DNA of 64,000 bases. Source: JAJFKB01 sp965230515. Lineage in GTDB: Bacteria > Pseudomonadota > Gammaproteobacteria > Pseudomonadales > IMCC2047. Every line of letters begins with the position of its first letter. The first letter of the stretch is position 1. The position numbers were made by a program, and so were the translations under genes. The notes beneath the pieces were generated by a model that saw nothing but the letters and a program-made list of their open reading frames with translations, searched no databases and was not told the origin of the DNA. The stretch lies in NCBI GenBank assembly GCA_965230515.1, contig OZ246007.1, positions 1,860,001 to 1,924,000 of the forward strand, given 5' to 3'. Positions 1-8,207 of this stretch are shown in pieces.

Positions 1-412
1 TGAAGGCGGTGCGAAGATGCTCGGACATCGCCACAATGTTGTTTTCTGTCATTGCCATCAATGCAGGTCCCATAGGCACCAGTGTAGCGATTAAACCAAG
101 CAAGGGAGCAACACGAGTAATCAGTTTCACCATTTCCACCTTGTTCAATGCAAAAACTTCAACATCATTCAGATTCATCGATTCCTGGTTAGAATAGTGT
201 GAAATAATGGGGTAACCCAATATATTGCCTTTTTCCTCAACTGTATGGATCGCGGCGCAAATCCGGGAAAACTTTTTCCTCCCTCTTCGACGAAACATAC
301 TGTGGGCAAAGAATCTCCCCGCTTCAAAAAGTGAATAAATAAAAGCCGTATAAATCAGCCACAACACCGGTGAAAGCAGCATCTGACTTACCTGATAAAA
401 CAGTTCATTCAT
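1..412 (-). CDS. MotA/TolQ/ExbB-family proton channel subunit (HmuU-like), 3' part beyond the window
   Basis: Only the first 137 codons are visible; the gene continues past base 1. The start is the ATG at 410-412, with an AGGG Shine-Dalgarno 8 nt upstream and 9 nt after the stop of the CobN-like gene, so the two are co-transcribed. There is a hydrophobic helix at residues 5-27, then a basic segment. A second hydrophobic stretch (RVAPLLGLIATLVPMGPAL) matches the conserved TolQ/ExbB helix after the cytoplasmic loop. This family uses proton motive force to energise TonB-type systems in the inner membrane. In hmu-type operons of Bacteroidetes a protein of this family (HmuU) follows the CobN-like HmuS. 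The family is clear; the partnership with the chelatase and receptor is inferred from gene order. Confidence 0.85.
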   Translation of the reverse strand, partial: MNELFYQVSQMLLSPVLWLIYTAFIYSLFEAGRFFAHSMFRRRGRKKFSRICAAIHTVEEKGNILGYPIISHYSNQESMNLNDVEVFALNKVEMVKLITRVAPLLGLIATLVPMGPALMAMTENNIVAMSEHLRTAF

Positions 413-421
413 GAATTAACC

Positions 422-3400
422 CTAATTTTGTTTTGTTGTGGTTGGTTTATTTTGGGCGTGTTTCCACCACTCATAGATAAACCCCAATACAAAAATCGCA
501 ATGAGCAGAGACAACCACCATTCTAGAGGCTGCTCCTGTGATCGAGCAACCTTTTGCTCTTTAAGCACTTTTCCTTGTACTTTTTCGTTAGCGGAGACTT
601 GCGTCGCAGCGTTTTCAAAGGCATTTGCGTTTGTTACAGATTTATATTCCGGAACGGTGATGCCAAAGCCTTTGGCCCGTTCAGCCACGTACTCTTTAAA
701 GGTTTCATTTTGGGTATCAATATCGTATTTGGAAACCAGCTTCAGGTAGGTTTCTACCAGGTCTTTAACTGTTTCTTCCGGCGCATCCCAATATTCCTTG
801 CGAACAGCTTCGAGCATTCGCTCGCTTATTTGCGCTAAGGCTGCAGGATGCTGAGTTTCAAAAAACTTATCTAACTGCATATCCAGTTTGTCGTTCACGT
901 AAATATCGTAGAGTTCCTGCCATTGATCTTCGCGAACGGCGCTGCGGTCCATAACATTCCACCCCCAAAAGTTATTGACCATGTCGAGCATTTCTGTGGC
1001 ACCACTGTAACCCTCATCTTTCATTTCACTGATCCAGCGAGGGTGGTAATAACGGGAACGCAACTCCTTTGCTAAAAACCTTGGAACTGTCTCGTTGACA
1101 AAATTTCGTGTATTTCTTAGATCCGCAATAAGCAACTCCGGGCTTGCTCCATCAAGGTGCCTTACAGCCAAACTGATACCACCAAGGTATTCAAAAGGGT
1201 GGTCCAGGGACAAAATACCATGGTTGTTTGTAGACCTGGACAATACAGCGGCATCTGTTCCCTTCAGATTCTCAGCAAATAGATCGGCAACATCCAGCCT
1301 GGCATTGCGAGTGAGTTCTTCGTTGCCAAACATGTAACCCATTCGCGCCAGGTAGAGTTTTGCCAGGCTTTCTTCCCCTTCCCATGTGTCTGAAGCCAAC
1401 GTTGCTTCTGGCAAGTTCGTGCCGTAAACACCGCTTTGGCTTCCAAAAAGCCGTACTCGCCCATATTGTTCAGCATCCTCTTCGCTGATACCTTTCCCTT
1501 TAAGCGCGTCTACTATTTGCCGGGTATGTTGGTAAACATGGTTATCTTGTTCTTTCAAAGCGGCGACTTTATTAATCGCGCTTTGCAGGCGATGCATCAC
1601 CTCAGGCAGGTTATCCCGGTATAAACCGGTAAGAGACAGTACGGTATCAACTCTTGGCCTGCCCAGCTCAGATGCAGGAATTACTTTGACATCAACAACC
1701 TGATCTCTTTCGTTCCAAACGGGCTGCACACCCAACAAATAAAAAATTTCAGCTTCGATGACACCAAAGTGTTTTATGGTTTCTGTCGACCACATGGAAA
1801 AGGTTAATTTATCTGGGTATACCCCATGCTGATCCAGGTAGTTATCAATCAGGCTTTGGGCTAACTCCTTGCCGGCTTCCCATGCCGCTTTAGTAGGAAT
1901 TTTTGATGGGTCGAATGCGTAGGTGTTTTTGCCCGTTGGCACCGCTTCTGGATTTCTCAGCGGGTCATTACCGGTACCGGTGGGTATAAACTTCACGTCC
2001 AGTGCTTCCAGCAAATGTTCAATCTCCTTTTCTGCCTGAAAGTTATCCCAGTGTTTTTTGGCATCCAACAGGTAACTGTGGATATCTTCTGAAAAAGAGT
2101 CCAGCGGTGCCTCTTCCAGAATAAAAGCTTTTAGCTTGCCGTACGCTTCTCCTTCCACAAGCTTTTCGTAAGGCTGGTTCAAAGCTTCTATTCCCAGTAC
2201 GGGGTCAGCTAACTCCATGTATTCCGGACCTAATATCTGCAGCACAGTTAAAAGGACGTGCTCGTTCTTGGCCACGGAACCAAATGTGTGCATACCCAAA
2301 GGCTGTGCGGCGGAGGCGATACTTTCCAAATAAGTATGCAAGGCAGACACGAAACCCGCCCAGTCCTGCCAGATTTGCTCTTCAGTTAGCTCCAGGTCTT
2401 TATCAAAACCGGAAGCTTTAACCGTTTTAACCAGCTGTTTTTGTGTATTTTCATATACCCGGCCCTGCTCCATGTTTTCGAGCTGCTGCATAATTTCATG
2501 TATTTTGACCAGATCACCATACAAACCTGCGGGCGCAAAAGGCGGCGCATTATGAGAAACCACTACTGCCCGGCCTCTTCGCTTTGCAATTAAACCTTCA
2601 CCTGTGTTCGCGACACTATATGGATAAACAACAGGAATATTTCCGATGGTCGTTTGCGTATCGTCTTTCACCCATTGCCCGCGCTCTTTGCCACTTAGCC
2701 ATTCCTGGGTGCCATGGGTCCCGAAATGCACAATTGCGTCCACCGGTTTTTTTTTGGTGAGGTGGTGGTATACCGCGCGATAAGCATGATGAACCGGGTG
2801 TTTTTTATCATGCATAATGTCGCTTTCCAAATCCCTGCGGGCACCTCGAAGAGGTTGTGGTAATAATTGGATATTGCCAAGCTTGATTCGGGGAACGACG
2901 TAATACCGCTTGCCGTCTTCTTCTATCGTGAGATAGTTATCCGCTATATCCGGCCAATGCGCCTGCATCTGCTGACGAATACTAATGTGTAAGCGGTCAT
3001 ACCAGGCTTTATAATCTTCTACAGGAACTCTTTCCGCCAGATTCTCAGCCAACAGCTGACGCAGTGCCGTTTCATTTTTGGTACGGTAATAGGGTTTAAT
3101 GGTTTTTTTCAGCGAGGCAATCAGGGTTTCTTCATCAATATCATCGATGCTGTACCCGGCCTGGCGCATCGCCTTAAATACATCAATCAGGCTTTTGGGA
3201 ACATTGAGGTAGGATGCGGAAAAGTTATCCTCCCCATCCGGCGAATTCCAGACCAGGAATGCAATTCTTTTATCTGCATTATCTTTTTTTCTGAGCACCA
3301 GGTAGTTTTCGATACGCGTAACAAGGGCATCCATTTGCTCAGGAATGATCGCCGGTGCTTCATTTTTACCTATAATCCCGACTACTGTTGGATCAATGTA

Positions 3401-4621
3401 GCCCGCCAATTCGGCGTTGGTCCACCAGGGACCCATACGAAACATGGGCCAGCCTTGATCATCTTCCAGCCATTCTTCATAGGTTTGTGTACCGTCTATC
3501 ATGGCATCGATAACAACAACATCCATAGCCTCCAGTTCTCGATGTCGTAGCGAAGGTGAACTCATTACACCACGGTAGGTGACCAACAGGTCTACCCCCA
3601 GCCTCATAGAGTCATCCACCCGCACTTCGGCTTTGGTCGACGCCCCGGTTCTTCCATCAGGTTTTCCACGGCGAGCACCACCGGACTTAGTGCCATCCCC
3701 ATAAGACGGTTTACTATCAGAGATACTGGAAAACCTGTCTGCGCCGGAACTACCTTTTGGTTTCTCGGCCTTGTTCGACTCACTAGAGAGATACATCACC
3801 GCCTTATTAGGCTTATCCGTAGGATGAAAATACGGCACTGCCACAATATTCTTTTCTTCCAACCTGCGTACAAGCGTATCGACATGGGTCATAAGCTCTT
3901 CTTCAAGGGATTTCCTCATAAAACCAATGCCGACGACATTTTGGCCCGGCTTTGGTTTTTTCCAGGCATAAAATTCATTCAGAGAAGAAAAGACCTTATC
4001 GGCATCCGGGTGATAAATGCCGGTTTCAGGCAGAATAACGGGTGGCTCTGGAGCTACACCTCCCAGGTCAAGCAACTCGTGTTTTATGTATTGGAAGAAA
4101 TTGGAAAAGTTCTTTTCACCACCATTGGAGTAATAGTCAAATAGATGTTTAGACTGGTTCGGCTGTAACTTACCCACAATATCCGGTCGATAAAAATACA
4201 AGCCCGCAAATACTACACCTTGGTGTTTTTTAAGGTAGGGTTCGTAAGCTGTTATCAGGGCATCAAACTGGCCAGGGTAAACATAATCCAGAACAACCAC
4301 ATCGTATTCCAGTAGTTTTGTGCCTAGCTCATCAGGGTCATTACCACTGATAAATTGCATGTCTGCCACAAAGCCTCGAAATTCGGCCAACTGTTTAAGC
4401 TTGGCTAATTTTGCAGGCTCTGTGGGAGAGTTCGCCATTATAATAATACTGGGCACACTTTGGTTGTGGTCTTGATCGTGGTCAACATGAGACAGTGCCT
4501 TGGTCGCACAGAACAACAAAATGGCGCCCAGAAAAAAAGACTGGATCGAACCCTGAGCTTTATTGGGAGCAATGCTGGTCAACCACCCGGGGATAACCTC
4601 TTTTATTACATTATCGAACAT
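422..4621 (-). CDS. CobN-like (HmuS-type) chelatase, exported and membrane-anchored
   Basis: About 1399 residues of CobN/magnesium-chelatase subunit H family, with the core motif HFGTHGTQEWLSGKERG. Canonical CobN is a cytosolic cobaltochelatase subunit. Here a hydrophobic export segment lies at residues 28-46 and a transmembrane helix near the C-terminus (WWLSLLIAIFVLGFIYEWW), so the body is probably periplasmic. That is the layout of HmuS, the CobN-like protein of hmuYRSTUV haem loci, for which haem dechelation has been reported. No cobS, cobT or corrin genes are nearby. A Ser/Gly/Lys/Arg-rich insertion at about residues 279-334 looks disordered. The ATG at 4621 is preferred because it follows the stop of the receptor gene; an in-frame TTG at 4651 overlaps that gene by 11 nt. 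Family certain, haem role inferred. Confidence 0.85.
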   Translation of the reverse strand: MFDNVIKEVIPGWLTSIAPNKAQGSIQSFFLGAILLFCATKALSHVDHDQDHNQSVPSIIIMANSPTEPAKLAKLKQLAEFRGFVADMQFISGNDPDELGTKLLEYDVVVLDYVYPGQFDALITAYEPYLKKHQGVVFAGLYFYRPDIVGKLQPNQSKHLFDYYSNGGEKNFSNFFQYIKHELLDLGGVAPEPPVILPETGIYHPDADKVFSSLNEFYAWKKPKPGQNVVGIGFMRKSLEEELMTHVDTLVRRLEEKNIVAVPYFHPTDKPNKAVMYLSSESNKAEKPKGSSGADRFSSISDSKPSYGDGTKSGGARRGKPDGRTGASTKAEVRVDDSMRLGVDLLVTYRGVMSSPSLRHRELEAMDVVVIDAMIDGTQTYEEWLEDDQGWPMFRMGPWWTNAELAGYIDPTVVGIIGKNEAPAIIPEQMDALVTRIENYLVLRKKDNADKRIAFLVWNSPDGEDNFSASYLNVPKSLIDVFKAMRQAGYSIDDIDEETLIASLKKTIKPYYRTKNETALRQLLAENLAERVPVEDYKAWYDRLHISIRQQMQAHWPDIADNYLTIEEDGKRYYVVPRIKLGNIQLLPQPLRGARRDLESDIMHDKKHPVHHAYRAVYHHLTKKKPVDAIVHFGTHGTQEWLSGKERGQWVKDDTQTTIGNIPVVYPYSVANTGEGLIAKRRGRAVVVSHNAPPFAPAGLYGDLVKIHEIMQQLENMEQGRVYENTQKQLVKTVKASGFDKDLELTEEQIWQDWAGFVSALHTYLESIASAAQPLGMHTFGSVAKNEHVLLTVLQILGPEYMELADPVLGIEALNQPYEKLVEGEAYGKLKAFILEEAPLDSFSEDIHSYLLDAKKHWDNFQAEKEIEHLLEALDVKFIPTGTGNDPLRNPEAVPTGKNTYAFDPSKIPTKAAWEAGKELAQSLIDNYLDQHGVYPDKLTFSMWSTETIKHFGVIEAEIFYLLGVQPVWNERDQVVDVKVIPASELGRPRVDTVLSLTGLYRDNLPEVMHRLQSAINKVAALKEQDNHVYQHTRQIVDALKGKGISEEDAEQYGRVRLFGSQSGVYGTNLPEATLASDTWEGEESLAKLYLARMGYMFGNEELTRNARLDVADLFAENLKGTDAAVLSRSTNNHGILSLDHPFEYLGGISLAVRHLDGASPELLIADLRNTRNFVNETVPRFLAKELRSRYYHPRWISEMKDEGYSGATEMLDMVNNFWGWNVMDRSAVREDQWQELYDIYVNDKLDMQLDKFFETQHPAALAQISERMLEAVRKEYWDAPEETVKDLVETYLKLVSKYDIDTQNETFKEYVAERAKGFGITVPEYKSVTNANAFENAATQVSANEKVQGKVLKEQKVARSQEQPLEWWLSLLIAIFVLGFIYEWWKHAQNKPTTTKQN

Positions 4622-4640
4622 AATTTCGACGCCAAAAAAC

Positions 4641-6857
4641 CTAGAAGTCAAAAGTCACCCCGGCATACCAGGCACGGCCGTTTGACACACGCACATTGGC
4701 ATACTCTTGAGCTGTTACAGCGCGGACACCTCTTCGGTAGGAAACGGTTTCCGGTTGGGTAGGCTCTGCGGTATAAGTACTTGCGTAAATTTCATCACCC
4801 AAATTAGTACCTTGTATGTAGAAGCTGTAAGGCTTGCTTTGCGGTTTGAAGCCAATCTGCATTCCCCAGGTAGAGTAACTTGGAATAGTCCAGCCTTTGC
4901 CACCGCTGCCATCATAGGTGGCACCGCGTTCATCGGCATAACGGTATTCCAGGTCAGCAAAGAAGCCGCTGGAGTGGGTGTAAGTTAAACCACTGAATAA
5001 TGTATGTTGCGGAATAACCGGTAGGCGGTTATCTCCGTAAATTGGGTCGTCATCAAATTTGAAATCGCTATAGTTCCAGGTGGTAGTAAGCTTAAGTGAG
5101 TCGCCTTCACTTACCATACTTTCGGCAACCACGTAACTTAAACCAATTTCGACACCCTGATGGACAGTGTTATCCACGTTAAACGCAATGCTATCGGCAC
5201 AGATGCTGATATCATCTCCCTGAGATACGGAACAGCTGCGTGTAAGAATTTCGTCTTTAACAGGCGAGTGGTAAAAAGTCGCGTCAATAAAAAACCTTTC
5301 CGTTCCTCCGCGCAGACCAAATTCATAGGTCCAGGCCACTTGCGGCTTAATAGCGCTGTCGGTGCCACCGTTGGCAACAACATCCGCTACATCCGCGCCA
5401 GTTGGTACTTCATAACTTCGAGCGATACTGGCGAAAAGAAAATAATCGTCAGCGATTTGCCAGTTTAAACCCAGTTTTGGATTTATTGTGTCGTAGCCAA
5501 CATCATAGCCCTGGTCTCGCGTACTAGATCCCGGCTGAGGTAACTGCATCAGAACACCACGGCTAAAAACAGGGGCAATACTGGCGATATCCTCACGGAA
5601 GTTATCTGTCAACTCACGCTGAATATCAACCGCCTGCAAGCCAACAAATAAGCGCACATTATCTGTTAACGAAAATGCCATTTCACCATAGGCTTCAATG
5701 AGCGTTGACTCAAACGAGGTATCATTTACCTTATCGCCTTTGTCTTTTCCGCCATTTAAATGTCTAAATTTAAGAAATTCTCCCTCGGTAAAACTACCAC
5801 GAATACCACCGGTAATCTCCGTGGTCATGCCCGCTATTTCTGTGACGTGATCGTATCGAATACCTACACCGTATTCTTCCCATAGGTTATCCACAATACC
5901 GGAGAAAGGTGATGGCAAATGATCAAAATCAGTTCTTAGAGCAAATGTATCAAAGGCAATTTTTCCGTATTGCTCTAACGACCAGTCCGTACGGTTAGCC
6001 AAACGTACATAATCAAAATTGCGATCAGTATCAGCAGGGATTGCCCAGGTACCTGAATCCCGTCCATCTTCTTCAATAAGGTTCAATGGAACCGTACCTG
6101 ATAGATCTTGATAATCCTTACCGACAGTAAAGAAAAAGCGTGTATCCAGATTATCCTCAATCGCCCACCCCAAATTAGAGCTTAGGCGTGTCGCCTCTGT
6201 TTCCGTATGATCCCGATAGCCGTCTGTCCGGTGATCAGATAATGACACATAGTAGTCAACGTTATTTTTTATAGCTCCATGCTGCAGTTGCATTTGTTGG
6301 AAACCATAGGCACCACGTTCAAAACTCAACCTGGACCCCGGGTTATTCTTCCCTGTACGGGAAACAAAATTAAGGGCCCCACCTGCCGAAATAGCACCAA
6401 AACGCAAACTGTTTGGCCCCCGGTACACTTCTAAGTAGTCCGCTGCCAATATATCAATCAGAGAAACCGTTAATCCAGCTTCGGTGCGACCAAGGGGAAC
6501 GCCATCAATATAAGCACGAATTCCGCGTCCGTTACGAGGACCACTACTCGCGATATCAGTACCCCGAATAGAGTAGAGACCACCGTTTGAGTCACCTCTG
6601 GATACGGAGTACACTCCTGGTGTTTCCGACATCAGGTTTTCAAGCGTTCCCAAATGGCTTGAATCAAATTGTTCAGTTGAAACTACTGTTTCGGCACCGG
6701 GCCGGTGAAGAAATCGCTCAAATTGCTGTTCAAACGTTGGGGTATTTCCGACCGTTGGGTCTGCAATTACCTGAATCTCTTCCACGTATCCAGAATCGTC
6801 TGAATAGGCAACGATAGAGGCCGTAGCGCAAACTACAGCTACTGCAAATTTATGCAT
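4641..6857 (-). CDS. TonB-dependent outer membrane receptor (probable haem/porphyrin or metal chelate)
   Basis: 738 residues. A signal peptide ends around residue 19. The plug domain follows (residues about 45-165; LENLMSETPGVYSV, YSIRGTDIASSG, YIDGVPLGRTEAG, LEVYRGPNSLRFGAISAGG), then a 22-strand barrel ending in an aromatic-rich strand with terminal Phe. Such receptors import iron chelates, haem, cobalamin or other scarce ligands with energy from TonB-ExbBD. It is the first gene of an operon with the CobN-like chelatase and an ExbB-like channel, which suggests a porphyrin ligand. I see no diagnostic haem receptor motif that settles this. No Fur box is evident upstream. Confidence 0.9.
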   Translation of the reverse strand: MHKFAVAVVCATASIVAYSDDSGYVEEIQVIADPTVGNTPTFEQQFERFLHRPGAETVVSTEQFDSSHLGTLENLMSETPGVYSVSRGDSNGGLYSIRGTDIASSGPRNGRGIRAYIDGVPLGRTEAGLTVSLIDILAADYLEVYRGPNSLRFGAISAGGALNFVSRTGKNNPGSRLSFERGAYGFQQMQLQHGAIKNNVDYYVSLSDHRTDGYRDHTETEATRLSSNLGWAIEDNLDTRFFFTVGKDYQDLSGTVPLNLIEEDGRDSGTWAIPADTDRNFDYVRLANRTDWSLEQYGKIAFDTFALRTDFDHLPSPFSGIVDNLWEEYGVGIRYDHVTEIAGMTTEITGGIRGSFTEGEFLKFRHLNGGKDKGDKVNDTSFESTLIEAYGEMAFSLTDNVRLFVGLQAVDIQRELTDNFREDIASIAPVFSRGVLMQLPQPGSSTRDQGYDVGYDTINPKLGLNWQIADDYFLFASIARSYEVPTGADVADVVANGGTDSAIKPQVAWTYEFGLRGGTERFFIDATFYHSPVKDEILTRSCSVSQGDDISICADSIAFNVDNTVHQGVEIGLSYVVAESMVSEGDSLKLTTTWNYSDFKFDDDPIYGDNRLPVIPQHTLFSGLTYTHSSGFFADLEYRYADERGATYDGSGGKGWTIPSYSTWGMQIGFKPQSKPYSFYIQGTNLGDEIYASTYTAEPTQPETVSYRRGVRAVTAQEYANVRVSNGRAWYAGVTFDF

Positions 6858-7193
6858 TTTATAAGTCCTGGTGTTTTTATGTGCGCACGGATTCTAAGGA
6901 AAGAACGCGGCACAGGGAATGTGACAAATTGTCGCACCAGCCCGCCAATCAACAGTTTCACGTGTTTTAGAAGCGCAAGGCGCATACTTACCAGCACGTT
7001 TACATCGAGGCGTACATATAGCTTTAAAGCGGTCACGCTTACCTAATGTACAGTCGCTTTTACGAATCGATTGAATACCGGCCACTACCTTATGATTCCG
7101 GCGCGACGGCAATGCTCTAGTTTGTGGTGCTTATGGCTAAATTTGCTGGTATGCTCAGGCACTTCTCACCAGAAACTGAAAAAGGAGTGTTGT
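6858..7193. promoter_or_regulatory. Divergent intergenic region between the receptor operon and the copper storage gene
   Basis: 336 bp without a supportable gene. It must carry promoters in both directions. An 11-bp perfect palindrome GACAAATTGTC lies at 6923-6933, 66 bp before the receptor start, and extends imperfectly on both sides; it could be an operator. A GTGCGCAC palindrome lies at 6881-6888. I found no cobalamin riboswitch box, Fur box or CueR-type palindrome. Confidence 0.3.
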
Positions 7194-7673
7194 ATGTCCA
7201 ATTTCTCTGAAACGAATAATCTTAAACCTGAAAAAGAGGCTCCCGGGATCTCAAGAAGAGCTTTATTGGGCAGTACAGTCGCTTTGGCGGCAGCCTATGC
7301 CGGTGGCGCTGGTGCTGCGCAAAGTGGCCATGATCATGGAGGTTCCAATCACAAATCTTTAATCGATGTGGCGCTGGATTGCGCCAAAACCGGACAAATT
7401 TGTCTTGACCACTGTTTTGAGGATTTCAAAAAGGGTAATACTTCATTGGCCAAATGCGCCGACCTGGTGAGCGAACTGATTGTCATGTGTAATGCTTTGG
7501 GGCAAATGGCGGCCTATAAATCAGCACATCTTAAGGATTTAGCGCGCGTTACCCAAAAAGTTTGTGAAGATTGCAAGGAAGAGTGCGAAAAGCATAAGAA
7601 ACACCAAATTTGTTTGGACTGCGCCAAGTCTTGTGACGATTGTATTAAAGAGTGTAAAAAACTTCTGAGCTAG
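7194..7673 (+). CDS. Tat-exported four-helix copper storage protein (Csp1-like)
   Basis: 159 residues from the ATG at 7194, which has a strong AAAGGAGT Shine-Dalgarno just upstream. A twin-arginine signal (SRRALLGS followed by an alanine-rich stretch) occupies residues about 18-43. The mature part begins with a His-rich patch (HDHGGSNH) and holds 13 cysteines, mostly in CxxxC spacing along four predicted helices (DCAKTGQICLDHC, VCEDCKEECE, ICLDCAKSCDDCIKEC). That is the signature of Csp four-helix bundles, which line their core with cysteines and store many Cu(I) ions per monomer. Csp1 of Methylosinus is also Tat-exported and has 13 cysteines. No copper exporter or CueR-like regulator is adjacent. 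Function by family resemblance. Confidence 0.85.
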   Translation: MSNFSETNNLKPEKEAPGISRRALLGSTVALAAAYAGGAGAAQSGHDHGGSNHKSLIDVALDCAKTGQICLDHCFEDFKKGNTSLAKCADLVSELIVMCNALGQMAAYKSAHLKDLARVTQKVCEDCKEECEKHKKHQICLDCAKSCDDCIKECKKLLS

Positions 7674-7888
7674 TCTTTTACGCTAGTTGGTTTGTAATCG
7701 TTGGGGCATGCCATAGTGCCAGCTTCTTAAAAAAACATTAAGGGCCTGTAACACCGGAAACTCGGGTTCTACTCCATAAACGGGGATAGGCACGCAATAA
7801 AACCTATTAATAATGCCATCCTATCCGCAGCGGGTCGCTCACTTTAGCTTTTGGAGTTCTACTGCGGCCGTGTGTAAAACCACAAGGC

Positions 7889-7917
7889 AAAAAAAAGCCC
7901 ACTGGGGGAGTGGGCTT
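7889..7917 (-). terminator. Rho-independent terminator of the 27-residue peptide gene
   Basis: On the minus strand a 7-bp perfect stem (AAGCCCACT/AGTGGGCTT) with a C5 loop is followed by eight T residues (plus-strand A-tract 7889-7896). It lies 80 bp beyond the stop of the small gene at 7997. The rest of the 323-bp stretch 7674-7996 shows no convincing gene. Confidence 0.85.
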
Positions 7918-7996
7918 AAGAACTCCTCAGAACCCAAGGGGTTGGGTTTGAAAAGGGAGAGGAAACTAAATTTACACCATATTGCGAAACGCTACC

Positions 7997-8080
7997 TTAG
8001 TGACACTCGTCGTAGGCAATCATCGCCAATAAACCAAGAGTAACCGGGACCATAATTGCCAAAACTGCTGAACTGATCAT
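7997..8080 (-). CDS. 27-residue single-helix membrane peptide (unrecognised small protein)
   Basis: A short reading frame, ATG at 8078-8080 and TAA at 7997-7999. The product starts MISSAVLAIMVPVTLGLL and ends in the polar tail YDECH, giving one transmembrane helix and a tail with Cys and His. Support comes from a good Shine-Dalgarno (CAGGAGATAGCAAA before ATG), a promoter-like pair 30 bp upstream (8118-8146) and a strong terminator at 7889-7917. The transcript would be about 220 nt with a single small gene. It is divergent from a LysR regulator, which often controls its divergent neighbour. I do not recognise the family. Small respiratory-complex or transporter subunits of this size exist, but nothing here identifies a partner. 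Confidence 0.65.
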   Translation of the reverse strand: MISSAVLAIMVPVTLGLLAMIAYDECH

Positions 8081-8117
8081 TTTGCTATCTCCTGCGTTGT
8101 TCAATCTCGATGGTGTA

Positions 8118-8146
8118 AATATAGCGACGATTGTGACATAATCCAA
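8118..8146 (-). promoter_or_regulatory. Probable sigma-70 promoter of the small membrane peptide
   Basis: On the minus strand a -35-like TTGGAT (8141-8146) and a -10 TATATT (8118-8123) are separated by exactly 17 bp, placing the start near 8111. An inverted repeat TGTATT-N18-AATACA (8148-8177) just upstream, between this promoter and the lysR start, is a candidate LysR-type binding site. Confidence 0.5.
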
Positions 8147-8207
8147 ATGTATTGTTTTTATATGATGTATGAATACAAGTAATATCTACTCTTATAGGTA
8201 GCCACCC

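Noticed and set aside
422..4621. Cobaltochelatase CobN of cobalamin biosynthesis
   Set aside because: The protein has an export segment and a C-terminal membrane anchor, with no cobS/cobT or corrin genes beside it; an HmuS-type role fits better.
6858..7050. Possible cobalamin riboswitch next to the CobN-like operon
   Set aside because: A CACAGGGAA-like string and CCCGCCAA occur, but on the plus strand, pointing away from the receptor operon, and there is no recognisable B12 box or full conserved core.
7813..8043. 76-residue plus-strand reading frame
   Set aside because: It runs across the terminator and the opposite strand of the 27-residue peptide gene, has no Shine-Dalgarno and no protein-like composition.
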